This document shows positions 1 to 7,354 of a stretch of 45,740 bases of DNA, piece by piece. The stretch lies in assembly GCA_013792135.1 (NCBI GenBank), contig VMSP01000020.1:1-45740 (forward strand), given 5' to 3'. The notes beneath the pieces were generated by a model, which saw only the letters and a list, made by a program, of their open reading frames with translations, was not told the DNA's origin and did no database searches. How positions within the stretch are numbered: position 1 is the stretch's first letter; every line of letters begins with the position of its first letter. Made by a program: the position numbers and the translations under genes. The stretch is from Desulfocapsa sp. (GTDB lineage: Bacteria > Desulfobacterota > Desulfobulbia > Desulfobulbales > Desulfocapsaceae).

Positions 1-58
1 ATGACATGGTTCACATTCAAAGTAACTCCTCCCTCATATTTGTAATATGAATCTTCTA

Positions 59-1222
59 TCAGTTGCGGGAGGTGTTGTCCAGGATATAATGCAACTTGTC
101 GATATTGTTTTGTAAGCGAGTTAGGATAAATTCACCCTGACCTGCCAGGAGTTCCATATTTGCTGCCAGTTCAGCCGTATTTCCCATTTCAAAGAGCAGC
201 CCGGTCCTGCCATCCTCAATCTGCTCCGGGATGCCGCCGATCCGGCTGCCGATGATCGGCTTGCCAAAGGCCATGGCTTCGAGCACCACCATGGAACAGT
301 TTTCATACCATTCAGACGGAACCACGACAAAGGCCGAGTTGGCAATCAGATCATGCAGGGCCTGGCCACTCTGGTAGCCAAGAAAATCGACCTCAGGATA
401 TTCCCGCCGCAACTCTTCTTCCAGCGGCCCGGTGCCGACCATTTTTAAAGGCAGATTCGTTTTCAGGCTTTGATGGGCACGAAGCAGTGTTTTTACCCCT
501 TTTTCCCTGGATAGCCTGCCAAAATAGAGTCCATAGCCCTGATCTGCATACCTTGGTTGATAGGTATCCACATCAATACCATTAGGCAGCACCTTGATTT
601 TTTCTCGGGGGATACGCTGCCCAATCAGATCGGCCAGAAAACGACTGGGAGCCAGAAAGAGATCAACCCCGTCATAACTCCCCCGCCACTTATGAAACAT
701 GGCCTCTGCCGAAAGAAGAAGACCACGCATCCGTGAATCCTGGCAGTTCATGGTAAAGGCATTCCAGAACTTTCCCCCGGCACAACCATTACAGATGGCC
801 TCATTATTCAAGGCCAGATAACTTGGGCATACCAGTTTATAGTCATGAAGGGTCAGGACAACCTTGACCCCATGTTTTTTCAATACGGGAATAATGGAGG
901 GAGTGAGCTGGTGATAGATATTATGGAGATGGGCTATCTGCGGCTTTTCCTGAACAATCAAGTCCTCAATCTTACGCACTGCCACTGAAGAATGGACAAA
1001 GGAAATGGCCTGCTGGAGTTTCCGGGCTATGCCGCCACCGGAGCTGTAACTGGTGTTGGGCACAAAAAAGTCCGCAGTCGGAGAAGGAAGATTCCTCTCA
1101 TCGGCCATGGAAAAATCAACAACGTCATGTCCCTGTTCTAACAGGAAAGCACGTTCTTGAAAAAACACGGTTTCAGAGCCGCCATTGAGGTGGAAGAATT
1201 TATTGGCGAGAAGGATCTTCAT
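59..1222 (-). CDS. GT4 glycosyltransferase, copy 1 (C-terminus replaced)
   Basis: Retaining GT4 (GT-B fold) glycosyltransferase, probably adding a sugar to a lipid-linked O-antigen or exopolysaccharide unit on the cytoplasmic face. An N-terminal acceptor domain has the glycine-rich GGSETVFF loop and HLHNIYHQLTP. The C-terminal donor domain has LYFGRLSREKGV and the E-x7-E signature in ENCSMVVLEAMAFGKPIIGS near residue 305. It matches the copy at 9808-11013 in about nine of ten residues by eye until MELLAGQ. The last 40 or so residues of that copy are then replaced by about 25 unrelated ones, so a breakpoint lies near nt 130. The ATG sits in TAATG with the stop of the upstream AlbA_2 gene, preceded by AAAGGGG, so translation is probably coupled. 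The catalytic core is complete, so activity is possible. Confidence 0.85.
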   Translation of the reverse strand: MKILLANKFFHLNGGSETVFFQERAFLLEQGHDVVDFSMADERNLPSPTADFFVPNTSYSSGGGIARKLQQAISFVHSSVAVRKIEDLIVQEKPQIAHLHNIYHQLTPSIIPVLKKHGVKVVLTLHDYKLVCPSYLALNNEAICNGCAGGKFWNAFTMNCQDSRMRGLLLSAEAMFHKWRGSYDGVDLFLAPSRFLADLIGQRIPREKIKVLPNGIDVDTYQPRYADQGYGLYFGRLSREKGVKTLLRAHQSLKTNLPLKMVGTGPLEEELRREYPEVDFLGYQSGQALHDLIANSAFVVVPSEWYENCSMVVLEAMAFGKPIIGSRIGGIPEQIEDGRTGLLFEMGNTAELAANMELLAGQGEFILTRLQNNIDKLHYILDNTSRN

Positions 1223-2622
1223 TACACCCCTTTCCTTTTCTCTGCGGCAAGACAGTTTCGGCCACTTTCAGTGATGGAATACTTCTGGTCAACCGCCCGG
1301 GGGTTGTCGGGTTTCGACATGACGATGAGGCCTTCTCTCAGCGCAGGTTGTAAATAGTTGGAGCGAAAATGTTCCCGATCCCGCAAACCAAGTTTCTCCT
1401 GTAAATCCCTGCGGCCAAGTGGCTTATCCAATGTCTCCAGAAGCTTAATTACATGCGGGGTAACATGCGGGGTAACATGCGGGGTAACATGCGGGGTAAC
1501 ATGCGGGGTAACATGCGGGGTAACATGCGGGGTAACTTCCTCTGTTATCCGTAACTCAACTTTGAAAAAATCACCGATTTCCTCTACTATAAGGGCAATT
1601 TCAGGGTACTCCTGCAGAAACTCCCTGATGCGCACAAAGCCAGTCCCATACTTTTCAATATCGCCAGTAAGATAAAATGCCTCGGCCAGCAACCTGTTGC
1701 GTATAGAAGAGACGTAATCATCACGCTCAAGATCTACCAAACACAGCTTGCCATAAAGACGACCAGGGTTGGTGAAGACAATTCTATTGTCAAAAATCTT
1801 GATAACAATATCAGAAAAATTTTTATAGTCTCTGTGAACTATACAGTTCAGTAAGAGTTCACGTAAAGCTTCCAACGGATACTGCCAACGTTCTTTGCGT
1901 TGAATGGACCCGTCAAAGTGGTAGGCAAGATTGATATGTTTCTTGATAAAGGTCATTGCTTCATCGACAACAAGAAACAATGGACCTTTAACGACATTAT
2001 CATCGATGATGGTCGCCTCGGATTTAAAACGACCTATCCGTATCGCAAAGTCGGGATCGCCAAACAGGAGGTTTGCCGCGTGGGTGATTTTTCCGTCACG
2101 GACAAGTTTCAGCTTCACAAGGTTTGTCAGGAGATCATCACGCAGAACTACCCGTCCCCGACTGTTCACCCGCTTAAAAAACTCTTCAATCAACCCCTTG
2201 TTAAGTTCGCTCAAGGTGTTTGGTGATGGGTAAGCATCATAAGAAATAGACAAGGATTGTTGCTGGAGGTCAACAATCTCTTCAAGAGTTAGGAGATGGT
2301 TACTGTTGTGTACCCGTTTGTAATACCTGTTTTTGTAGGCGACCGGCTTGACAGGGTATTCACCGACCTCAAAAACAAGAAGATGTTTCTCGCCTTCTTC
2401 GTCAATCCGTGTCTTTGGCAAAAGTTGAGGGTAGGTTGCCACTTTAATCTCATTCAAATAACGTTGTAACGTCTCCGGTCCGACCTCTACTCCGCAGACA
2501 ATACCCTTGTTGTCGTCAATACCAACAATAACCTTACCGCCATCACTATTGGCAAAGGCAACAAGAGAGATAATAACTTCCTTGCCAAAGGATTTTTTAT
2601 GTTCAACCAGCTGCGATTCCAT
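1222..2622 (-). CDS. AlbA_2 / GHKL-ATPase / winged-helix protein (COG2865-like), copy 1
   Basis: Putative DNA-binding transcriptional regulator of the Schlafen AlbA_2 type, 466 aa. The N-terminal AlbA_2 domain (about 1-120) has LVEHKKS and VAFANSDGGKVIVGI. A HATPase_c_4-like domain (about 230-350) has ALRELLLNCIVHRDY and VFTNPGRLYG. A linker of seven TPHV units (about 370-400) leads to a winged-helix-like C-terminus with NYLQPALREGLI. It lies between a GT4 N-terminal fragment upstream and GT4 copy 1 downstream, sharing one base (TAATG) with the latter. The ligand and DNA target are unknown. A paralogue with the same architecture lies at 8354-9796, also next to the same GT4 family. Domain assignment is secure; the regulatory role is family inference. 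Confidence 0.85.
   Translation of the reverse strand: MESQLVEHKKSFGKEVIISLVAFANSDGGKVIVGIDDNKGIVCGVEVGPETLQRYLNEIKVATYPQLLPKTRIDEEGEKHLLVFEVGEYPVKPVAYKNRYYKRVHNSNHLLTLEEIVDLQQQSLSISYDAYPSPNTLSELNKGLIEEFFKRVNSRGRVVLRDDLLTNLVKLKLVRDGKITHAANLLFGDPDFAIRIGRFKSEATIIDDNVVKGPLFLVVDEAMTFIKKHINLAYHFDGSIQRKERWQYPLEALRELLLNCIVHRDYKNFSDIVIKIFDNRIVFTNPGRLYGKLCLVDLERDDYVSSIRNRLLAEAFYLTGDIEKYGTGFVRIREFLQEYPEIALIVEEIGDFFKVELRITEEVTPHVTPHVTPHVTPHVTPHVTPHVTPHVIKLLETLDKPLGRRDLQEKLGLRDREHFRSNYLQPALREGLIVMSKPDNPRAVDQKYSITESGRNCLAAEKRKGV
1451..1534. repeat. 12-bp coding minisatellite, 7 perfect copies
   Basis: Seven exact tandem copies of ACATGCGGGGTA (plus strand) encode the TPHV linker of the AlbA_2 protein. Because the unit is four codons, slippage would change linker length between the ATPase and winged-helix domains without breaking the frame. 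Perfect identity of the copies points to recent expansion. Confidence 0.97.
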
Positions 2623-2635
2623 TGTTCTTTAGTAT

Positions 2636-2941
2636 CTACTTATGAAGAGAAGTGACCTGCGGCTTTTCCTGAACAATCAATTCCTCAATCTTGCGCACCG
2701 CCACAGAGGAATGGACAAAGGAGATGGCCTGCTGGAGTTTCCGGGCGATGCCACCCCCGGAATTGTAACTGGTGTTGGGCACAAAAAAGTCCGCAGTCGG
2801 AGAAGGGAGATTCCTCTCATCGACCATGGAGAAATCAACGACCTCATGACCCTGCTCAAGCAGGAAATCGCGCTCTTGAAAAAACACGGTTTCAGAGCCG
2901 CCATTGAGGTGGAAGAATTTATTGGCGAGGAGGATTTTCAT
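2636..2941 (-). pseudogene. N-terminal fragment of the GT4 glycosyltransferase (copy 3)
   Basis: This is the first 95 or so residues of the same GT4 family, from MKILLANKFF to EELIVQEKPQ, followed by six unrelated residues and a stop. The fragment lacks the donor-binding domain and cannot be active. An open frame extends upstream to 3034 over the end of hipA. However, similarity to the intact copy begins only a few codons before the ATG at 2941 (NKELQAM versus NKEIQAM), so 2941 is taken as the original start. The AlbA_2 gene starts 13 bp after the stop. The truncation point, at ctgcggcttttcc, is the same as in the short trace at 4909-4937. Confidence 0.85.
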
Positions 2942-2999
2942 TGCCTGGAGCTCTTTGTTTAATTTCCTGTTACCGGATGAGTTCGGGTCTTTGCCAATT

Positions 3000-4316
3000 T
3001 TAAACCACCCATGCTCCCCTGAACTTTTCAGCAAGACGTTTTAAACTTCGGCCTTCCTCACCCAGGTCATCAAAAGCAAAAGGATTGAGAAACTGACGGC
3101 CCCACAACAAGGCTCGATCAGTTTTGTTGATCTGGGCAATATCACAAACTTCAGTCCAATTATCAACGATGGCGTGCAATTGCTTTTCCATAATGATAAT
3201 TGCCTCTTTCCTGGGTAGCAAAAAATGACTCGCAACCTCCAAACAGAGTGAAAGACGGCTCAGGCGACTTTCGCCTACGATCAACATGGCCTGGGATGCT
3301 TCATTGCCGGCTCGTCCTTGTGGACAAATATCATAAGCAGGGGTGAGGCTGAGCATGTTGCCATTCCAGAAGGCCGCATGATTGCGTGCGTGATCATCGG
3401 TGTTACCACACAGGATATTAAAGACCAGACGAGAAAAGAGTTCTTTGAGGGTTTTTGCGGCATTGGTAAAGCGGTGGCGAATGATCTCCGCCAGCTCTTC
3501 ATAGCTTGCGTAACGCGCCATCATTTCATCGAGGCCGAATAATGTCAGGGCCGAAACCACGGCCCTCCTTTGCCAGTTTCCATTGGCAAAAACACGGTCG
3601 AAGCGCTCAATAAGTAATACATCCTTTCCAGATGCCTGAGTCAGTGTGACAGGCGCAACCTGTATTCCCGCCATCTGTGCAAGACGCATAGCGACAAACT
3701 CCGCCTTGACTACACTATACAGATCCGTACTGGTTGAAAATTTCGCAATATATTTTTTGCCGTTCTCCTCAATCAAGGCTTTGGGCCTGGCTCCACCAAT
3801 GGAACTGCCATGATACAAAGCCTGATCCAACTCCTGCGTTAATGGCACTCCCTGTTCGACCCGTTCGGCTGATTTCAGCAAGTCAACAATATAGGCATTC
3901 GTTGGATTACGGGGGACATACTCGGTGGCAGAGAGTTGAAAATCCAGCGCGCCGATCCGATCGGAGCCGGATTCTAAAAGATAGGTCAACTCATTAAGGA
4001 TATTTGTATCTACATGAACATCTCTTAGCCCGAGTTTTTGGTTGATCAGGACTCGTCGACCCCAGGCATCAGGTGAAGCATCGCGGATGCTGCCAGGCAT
4101 ATGCAGGCCGCCAGGCAAGGGGAGAATGCCAGTGGTTAAGGGCAGCTCCGGTTCATATATGGAAATGGCGTTATGTCGTGCCAAATAACTCCGGCCATAA
4201 TGAAAGAGCAGTTGTTCTCCGGAGGAGAAGAGTTTGCCGGCGACCACAGGATCATGCATCCCAGGCAGCCAGATCCAGACAAATGCTTCAGTATAGATTA
4301 TGTCAGAATTCATCAT
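3000..4316 (-). CDS. hipA: HipA-type serine/threonine kinase toxin
   Basis: HipA-family protein kinase toxin, 438 aa, the usual length. HipA kinases phosphorylate translation factors such as glutamyl-tRNA synthetase and cause growth arrest; the target here is unknown. The N-terminal HipA_N domain has ASPDAWGRRVL. The kinase lobe has GGARPKA (about 175), a lysine in KYIAKFS, the catalytic loop LCGNTDDHARNH (about 305) and LTPAYDICP, equivalent to the metal-binding aspartate motif. All motifs look intact. It overlaps hipB by 14 nt and is expressed after it. Its 3' end is followed by the GT4 fragment. Confidence in the family is high. Confidence 0.92.
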   Translation of the reverse strand: MMNSDIIYTEAFVWIWLPGMHDPVVAGKLFSSGEQLLFHYGRSYLARHNAISIYEPELPLTTGILPLPGGLHMPGSIRDASPDAWGRRVLINQKLGLRDVHVDTNILNELTYLLESGSDRIGALDFQLSATEYVPRNPTNAYIVDLLKSAERVEQGVPLTQELDQALYHGSSIGGARPKALIEENGKKYIAKFSTSTDLYSVVKAEFVAMRLAQMAGIQVAPVTLTQASGKDVLLIERFDRVFANGNWQRRAVVSALTLFGLDEMMARYASYEELAEIIRHRFTNAAKTLKELFSRLVFNILCGNTDDHARNHAAFWNGNMLSLTPAYDICPQGRAGNEASQAMLIVGESRLSRLSLCLEVASHFLLPRKEAIIIMEKQLHAIVDNWTEVCDIAQINKTDRALLWGRQFLNPFAFDDLGEEGRSLKRLAEKFRGAWVV

Positions 4317-4635
4317 CTACCATCATGGCATTCCTGCGGATCTTTTTGGGCAAAACAGTGAGCTTCTCATCTGTTTGCGCGAGGTGATGGGCAAGTGACG
4401 ACCCTTCAGGGTCAAAGAGTTTTACTCCCACAAGAACAGCCACCTCAAAAAAGAGACCAATGGCGCAGCCGGAGTGGCCTTTTTCGATTTTCTGCAGGGT
4501 CGCCCTGGCAATACCTGCTCTTTCAGCTAATTCAGATTCGTTCCAATTATGTTTTTTTCGGCCAAGCTGGATCTGCTTTCCCAGCAAACACAAGGCTTCT
4601 CTGGTATATTTTGAGTAAATTCTCTTTTTTGTCAT
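4303..4635 (-). CDS. hipB: HipB-like XRE antitoxin
   Basis: XRE-family helix-turn-helix protein, 110 aa, expected to neutralise the HipA kinase and repress the operon. The HTH spans about residues 30-80, with SELAERAGIARATLQKIEKG. The frame is open to an ATG at 4653, but that start has no ribosome-binding site and lies 9 bp from a large inverted repeat. The ATG at 4635 (MTKKRIYS) has GGTGG ten bases upstream and leaves the palindrome outside the gene, so it is preferred. It overlaps hipA by 14 nt, which supports translational coupling and tight stoichiometry. Confidence 0.88.
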   Translation of the reverse strand: MTKKRIYSKYTREALCLLGKQIQLGRKKHNWNESELAERAGIARATLQKIEKGHSGCAIGLFFEVAVLVGVKLFDPEGSSLAHHLAQTDEKLTVLPKKIRRNAMMVDDEF

Positions 4636-4661
4636 TTTTCTGAAGCCACCCATGAATTGGA

Positions 4662-4702
4662 TACTATTGTAGTCATTAGGAACCTAAACGACTACAATAG
4701 TA
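4662..4702. promoter_or_regulatory. hipBA operator, 13-bp perfect inverted repeat
   Basis: TACTATTGTAGTC (4662-4674) is repeated in perfect inverse at 4690-4702 with a 15-bp spacer. The spacer itself holds a smaller inverted pair (TTAGG/CCTAA). It sits just upstream of hipB, where HipB dimers are expected to bind for autoregulation. The sequence is direct evidence; operator function is inferred from HipBA systems. Confidence 0.75.
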
Positions 4703-4908
4703 GTCACTGCCTTGGCGGGCGTCAACGATAAAAAGAAAGTGCTTCTATATGAAATGCAACCAACCCGTCACATCATTGCGGCGAAGGCCCAAATCCAGGT
4801 AAGCGGTTGGTTTTATCAGGCCGGCAGCAGATCGATTTTTGTCATCTCTTTTCGGAGTCCCTGCTCCGCTGCTCTTTTGTATCTGTTTCGAAGAAGAGCT
4901 CTCTGTGG

Positions 4909-4937
4909 TTTTCCTGAACAATCAATTCCTCAATCTT
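4909..4937 (-). pseudogene. 29-bp trace of the GT4 glycosyltransferase gene
   Basis: Twenty-nine consecutive bases, from ttttcctgaac to ctcaatctt, are identical to the codons for the KIEELIVQEK part of the GT4 genes (compare 2666-2694 and 10735-10763). It is flanked by unrelated DNA and has the same left-hand breakpoint as the 2636-2941 fragment. It is too short to encode anything and is best read as a recombination scar. Confidence 0.75.
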
Positions 4938-4959
4938 GTCATCCTATGTGCTTCCTGAC

Positions 4960-5030
4960 TGTCATCTCGACTGCAGGGAGAGATCTTTATCTCCATCGTT
5001 GAAGATTCCTCACATACGTTCGGAATGACA
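4960..5030. repeat. Small MITE-like repeat with imperfect terminal inverted repeats
   Basis: A 71-bp segment begins TGTCATCTCGAC and ends TTCGGAATGACA, inverted with 9 of 12 matches. The interior resembles the widespread gcagggagagatct / gaagattcctcac small repeats seen in many bacterial genomes. It lies between the GT4 trace and vapC. No coding capacity is seen. Confidence 0.5.
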
Positions 5031-5062
5031 AACTAAAGGCTAGCGTCCCCTTTTTGGCACTA

Positions 5063-5473
5063 TTATCCCTGCTCTGCACACCAATTTTCTAAGAGTAACC
5101 CCGGAACCCGTATAAATTCTTTTTCATTATTTGTTACCAATATCATCCCAGTCGCCCTTGCATGTCCCGCGATCATCATGTCGTAAGGCCCTATCGGTTG
5201 CCCAATTCTGTACAGTTCAGCCCGGATCCGGCCAAAGTGACTTGCTTCCTTGATTCCAAAGGGCAGTACTTCAAGGTGGGCAATCATCATTTCAATATCT
5301 GCGAGATTGCGCTCCACCTGCCTGGAATGCTCAGCACCAAAGACAAGTTCTCCCACGCTTATAGAAGAAATACACATTTGACCTGCATGTTGCTTAAAGG
5401 ACTTTTTAACCTGGGCTGGACGATTTTTTATGGTGTAAATAAGAATGTTCGTATCCAGCATGTATTTCAGCAT
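5063..5473 (-). CDS. vapC: VapC-type PIN-domain ribonuclease toxin
   Basis: PIN-domain endoribonuclease toxin, 136 aa, typical VapC length; family members cut tRNA or rRNA with Mg2+. The acidic residues of the active site are visible: D in MLDTNI at the N-terminus, E in SVGELVFGA (about 43), D in GPYDMMIAGHA (about 98) and the terminal TNNEKEF block. It starts in TAATG, sharing one base with the stop of the antitoxin gene, so expression is coupled. The toxin appears intact. The RNA target cannot be read from sequence. Confidence 0.92.
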   Translation of the reverse strand: MLKYMLDTNILIYTIKNRPAQVKKSFKQHAGQMCISSISVGELVFGAEHSRQVERNLADIEMMIAHLEVLPFGIKEASHFGRIRAELYRIGQPIGPYDMMIAGHARATGMILVTNNEKEFIRVPGLLLENWCAEQG

Positions 5474-5709
5474 TACAGAATCTCTCTCAGTTGATCTTCC
5501 GGTTGCAGTCGTTCTGCCATAAAGTCGTTGGAAACTCCGGGTGAATCAAACCAATCATCCCACGATTGATCGACCGGAGTAATAATGCGTGTATTGCCAA
5601 CTGCGATAATCTCGACATTTTTGACTGATTCCGGAAAAGCTATAGCCTTGGGAAGACGAACAGCCTGACTCGTGTTGCTCTTGAACAGCTTGGTTTGAAT
5701 ACAGGGCAT
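5473..5709 (-). CDS. vapB: VapB-type AbrB/SpoVT antitoxin
   Basis: Small antitoxin of 78 aa with the swapped-hairpin AbrB-like DNA-binding domain at residues 5-45 (KLFKSNTSQAVRLPK, then a beta-rich RIITP block). A C-terminal tail with DDWFDSP and acidic residues is expected to plug the VapC active site. A strong ribosome-binding site, GGAGGTGG, lies just before the ATG. A sigma70-type promoter lies 41-69 bp upstream. The pair probably represses its own promoter. Confidence 0.9.
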   Translation of the reverse strand: MPCIQTKLFKSNTSQAVRLPKAIAFPESVKNVEIIAVGNTRIITPVDQSWDDWFDSPGVSNDFMAERLQPEDQLREIL

Positions 5710-5749
5710 AAAACCACCTCCATAAAAATAAATTTAAATAGTTTCCTTT

Positions 5750-5778
5750 AATATATGGGCATGCGCAGGATATGTCAA
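5750..5778 (-). promoter_or_regulatory. vapBC sigma70-type promoter
   Basis: On the minus strand TTGACA (5778-5773) and TATATT (5755-5750) are separated by 17 bp, a near-consensus promoter ending 41 bp before vapB. The AT-rich leader contains the palindrome ATTTAAAT, a possible antitoxin site. Confidence 0.65.
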
Positions 5779-5968
5779 CAGGATATACATAGGGGCGGGA
5801 GCGGCTCAATTTATCTTTACCCCTCACTTTCAACCCTTGCACACCGTACTCAGTTCAGCCGCCACTCCTCTTCTTTAGCCACCACTCCCACCCCAGACGC
5901 AGAGGCCGGTAAAAATAATAGAGAAAAGTCAACATTCTCCGCAATCTTTATGGAGTGAGGCCTGCGGA

Positions 5969-6181
5969 TGCATGACCGCATCAAAGCTGTCACCAGCAAA
6001 GAGTTGCCGAAGATCACCTTTGTTCAGCAGGTCACCCTGAACAAATTTCCCCCATTTGACTGGCTTCCCTGTACCCGTTGGAAAGGTTGTCAAAAACAGT
6101 CACCGTATGATTGTGAGCTGCCAGCTTTTTGGCCATATGCGACCCGATATATCCGGCGGCGCCGCAGATGAGGATGTTCAT
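5969..6181 (-). pseudogene. galE: Frameshifted N-terminal fragment of UDP-glucose 4-epimerase
   Basis: The frame begins MNILICGAAGYIGSHMAK, matching the intact galE at 26721-27695 through the Rossmann GxxGxxG loop and VTVFDN. After REA a single extra base shifts the frame. In the +1 frame homology continues (KWGKFVQGDLL to SFDAVMH) and then stops near 5969. About 70 of 324 codons remain, so it is inactive. It follows the GT4 at 6243 in the same direction, suggesting a once longer operon. Divergence from the intact galE shows it is an old paralogous copy, not a recent duplication. Confidence 0.88.
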
Positions 6182-6242
6182 GATATTTCTTTTGGTTTAA
6201 AATGAAGGGCGTTTATAAAACATCAGCTGAATCACAACAAAA

Positions 6243-7343
6243 TCACAAAAGAGCCTTTTGATAAACGGCAACTGTCTGCTCGGCAATCTTCTGCCAGTTG
6301 TATTTCTCAATAATTTCTGTTCGCAACAGTTGCTGCTCCTTATCAGACAACTCAAGGTCAATCAGCCTCTCTAGTTTTTCGTGCAGATCCTTGACATCGC
6401 CGCATTTGAAGAAGCGCTCTGCTGGCAGATCGACTTCCCGATTGGCGGGAATATCGGAGACAAGAACAGGCAGACCGTAGCTCATCGCCTCCAGCAGGGC
6501 AATCGGTAAACCTTCATGGTAGGAGGGCAGACAAAAGAGTCTGGCATGGGTAAAGACCTGGTTCAGGTCCTCGCCGGTGATATAGCCGGTGAGGATGATC
6601 CGCTTATCTACCGCGGCTAGCTGTTTCAATTCCCGGCTGTATGTTGTTTGATGGTCGGCGTCGCCAGCAATCACCAATTGGTAGTTGCGCTTAAGATCCG
6701 CAAAGGCCTCGATCAGATCGTGAAGCCCCTTTTCGGGAACAAATCGGGCCACAGCCAGGATATAGTTCTTCGGCTTAATCGCTGTCCGGTCAAGATAGCT
6801 TGTGGATTCACTTCGATCCGGTAGCGGAACCCCGTTATAGATCAGGTTCGAATCCCGGCCGCAGCGCTTCCTGATGATTTCGGCGATCACCGATGAAATT
6901 ACGATAATCTGGTTGGCAAACTTACCGCTCAGATATTCACCCAACTGCAGCATGGTCTTGGCCAGGACACCCCACTTCTGACGGTCATAATCAGGTCCGT
7001 GATTGGTGACCACGACCTTCAGGCCGAGCAGTCTGGCAAAGGGAGCCATAAGGCCGGGACCGACCGCGTGGATATGGATCAGATCGGCCTTTTCTTTTTT
7101 CGCTTCCAGAACGGCCAGGAAGGTGTGGCCAATCGCCTCCAGGCTCTTTTTATGCGGGGCATAAAGGTGAGCGAGTTGTATGCCCTGCCAGCTTGCTGCC
7201 TTTTCCTTGATATAGGGCGTGCGGGTGGCCACGGTCACACTATGGCCCATGGCAGAGATCAAAGGGTACAGTTCCTGGCAGTGTTTTTCAACCCCGCCGG
7301 GAATATCGGGAATCCCCCGGGTACCGGTTACAAATATTCGCAT
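6243..7343 (-). CDS. GT4 glycosyltransferase (DUF1972-type N-terminus)
   Basis: GT-B glycosyltransferase of 366 aa. The N-terminus GTRGIPDIPGGVEKHCQEL is the glycine-rich acceptor-domain loop of DUF1972/GT4 proteins such as rhamnosyl- and mannosyltransferases of capsule and O-antigen loci. The donor domain has AVARFVPEKGLHDLIEAF (about 190-210) and the E-x7-E block SYHEGLPIALLEAMSYGLPV (about 275). It starts 11 bp after the radical SAM gene and is probably cotranscribed with it. The acceptor and sugar are unknown. It does not belong to the near-identical GT4 family found three times elsewhere in this region. Confidence 0.9.
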   Translation of the reverse strand: MRIFVTGTRGIPDIPGGVEKHCQELYPLISAMGHSVTVATRTPYIKEKAASWQGIQLAHLYAPHKKSLEAIGHTFLAVLEAKKEKADLIHIHAVGPGLMAPFARLLGLKVVVTNHGPDYDRQKWGVLAKTMLQLGEYLSGKFANQIIVISSVIAEIIRKRCGRDSNLIYNGVPLPDRSESTSYLDRTAIKPKNYILAVARFVPEKGLHDLIEAFADLKRNYQLVIAGDADHQTTYSRELKQLAAVDKRIILTGYITGEDLNQVFTHARLFCLPSYHEGLPIALLEAMSYGLPVLVSDIPANREVDLPAERFFKCGDVKDLHEKLERLIDLELSDKEQQLLRTEIIEKYNWQKIAEQTVAVYQKALL

Positions 7344-7354
7344 AACAACAGATT

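Noticed and set aside
1451-1534. CRISPR-like array
   Set aside because: Units are 12 bp, directly adjacent with no spacers, and encode a protein linker.
1358-1675. Plus-strand open frame with CGVT repeats
   Set aside because: It is the antisense reading of the TPHV minisatellite within the AlbA_2 gene.
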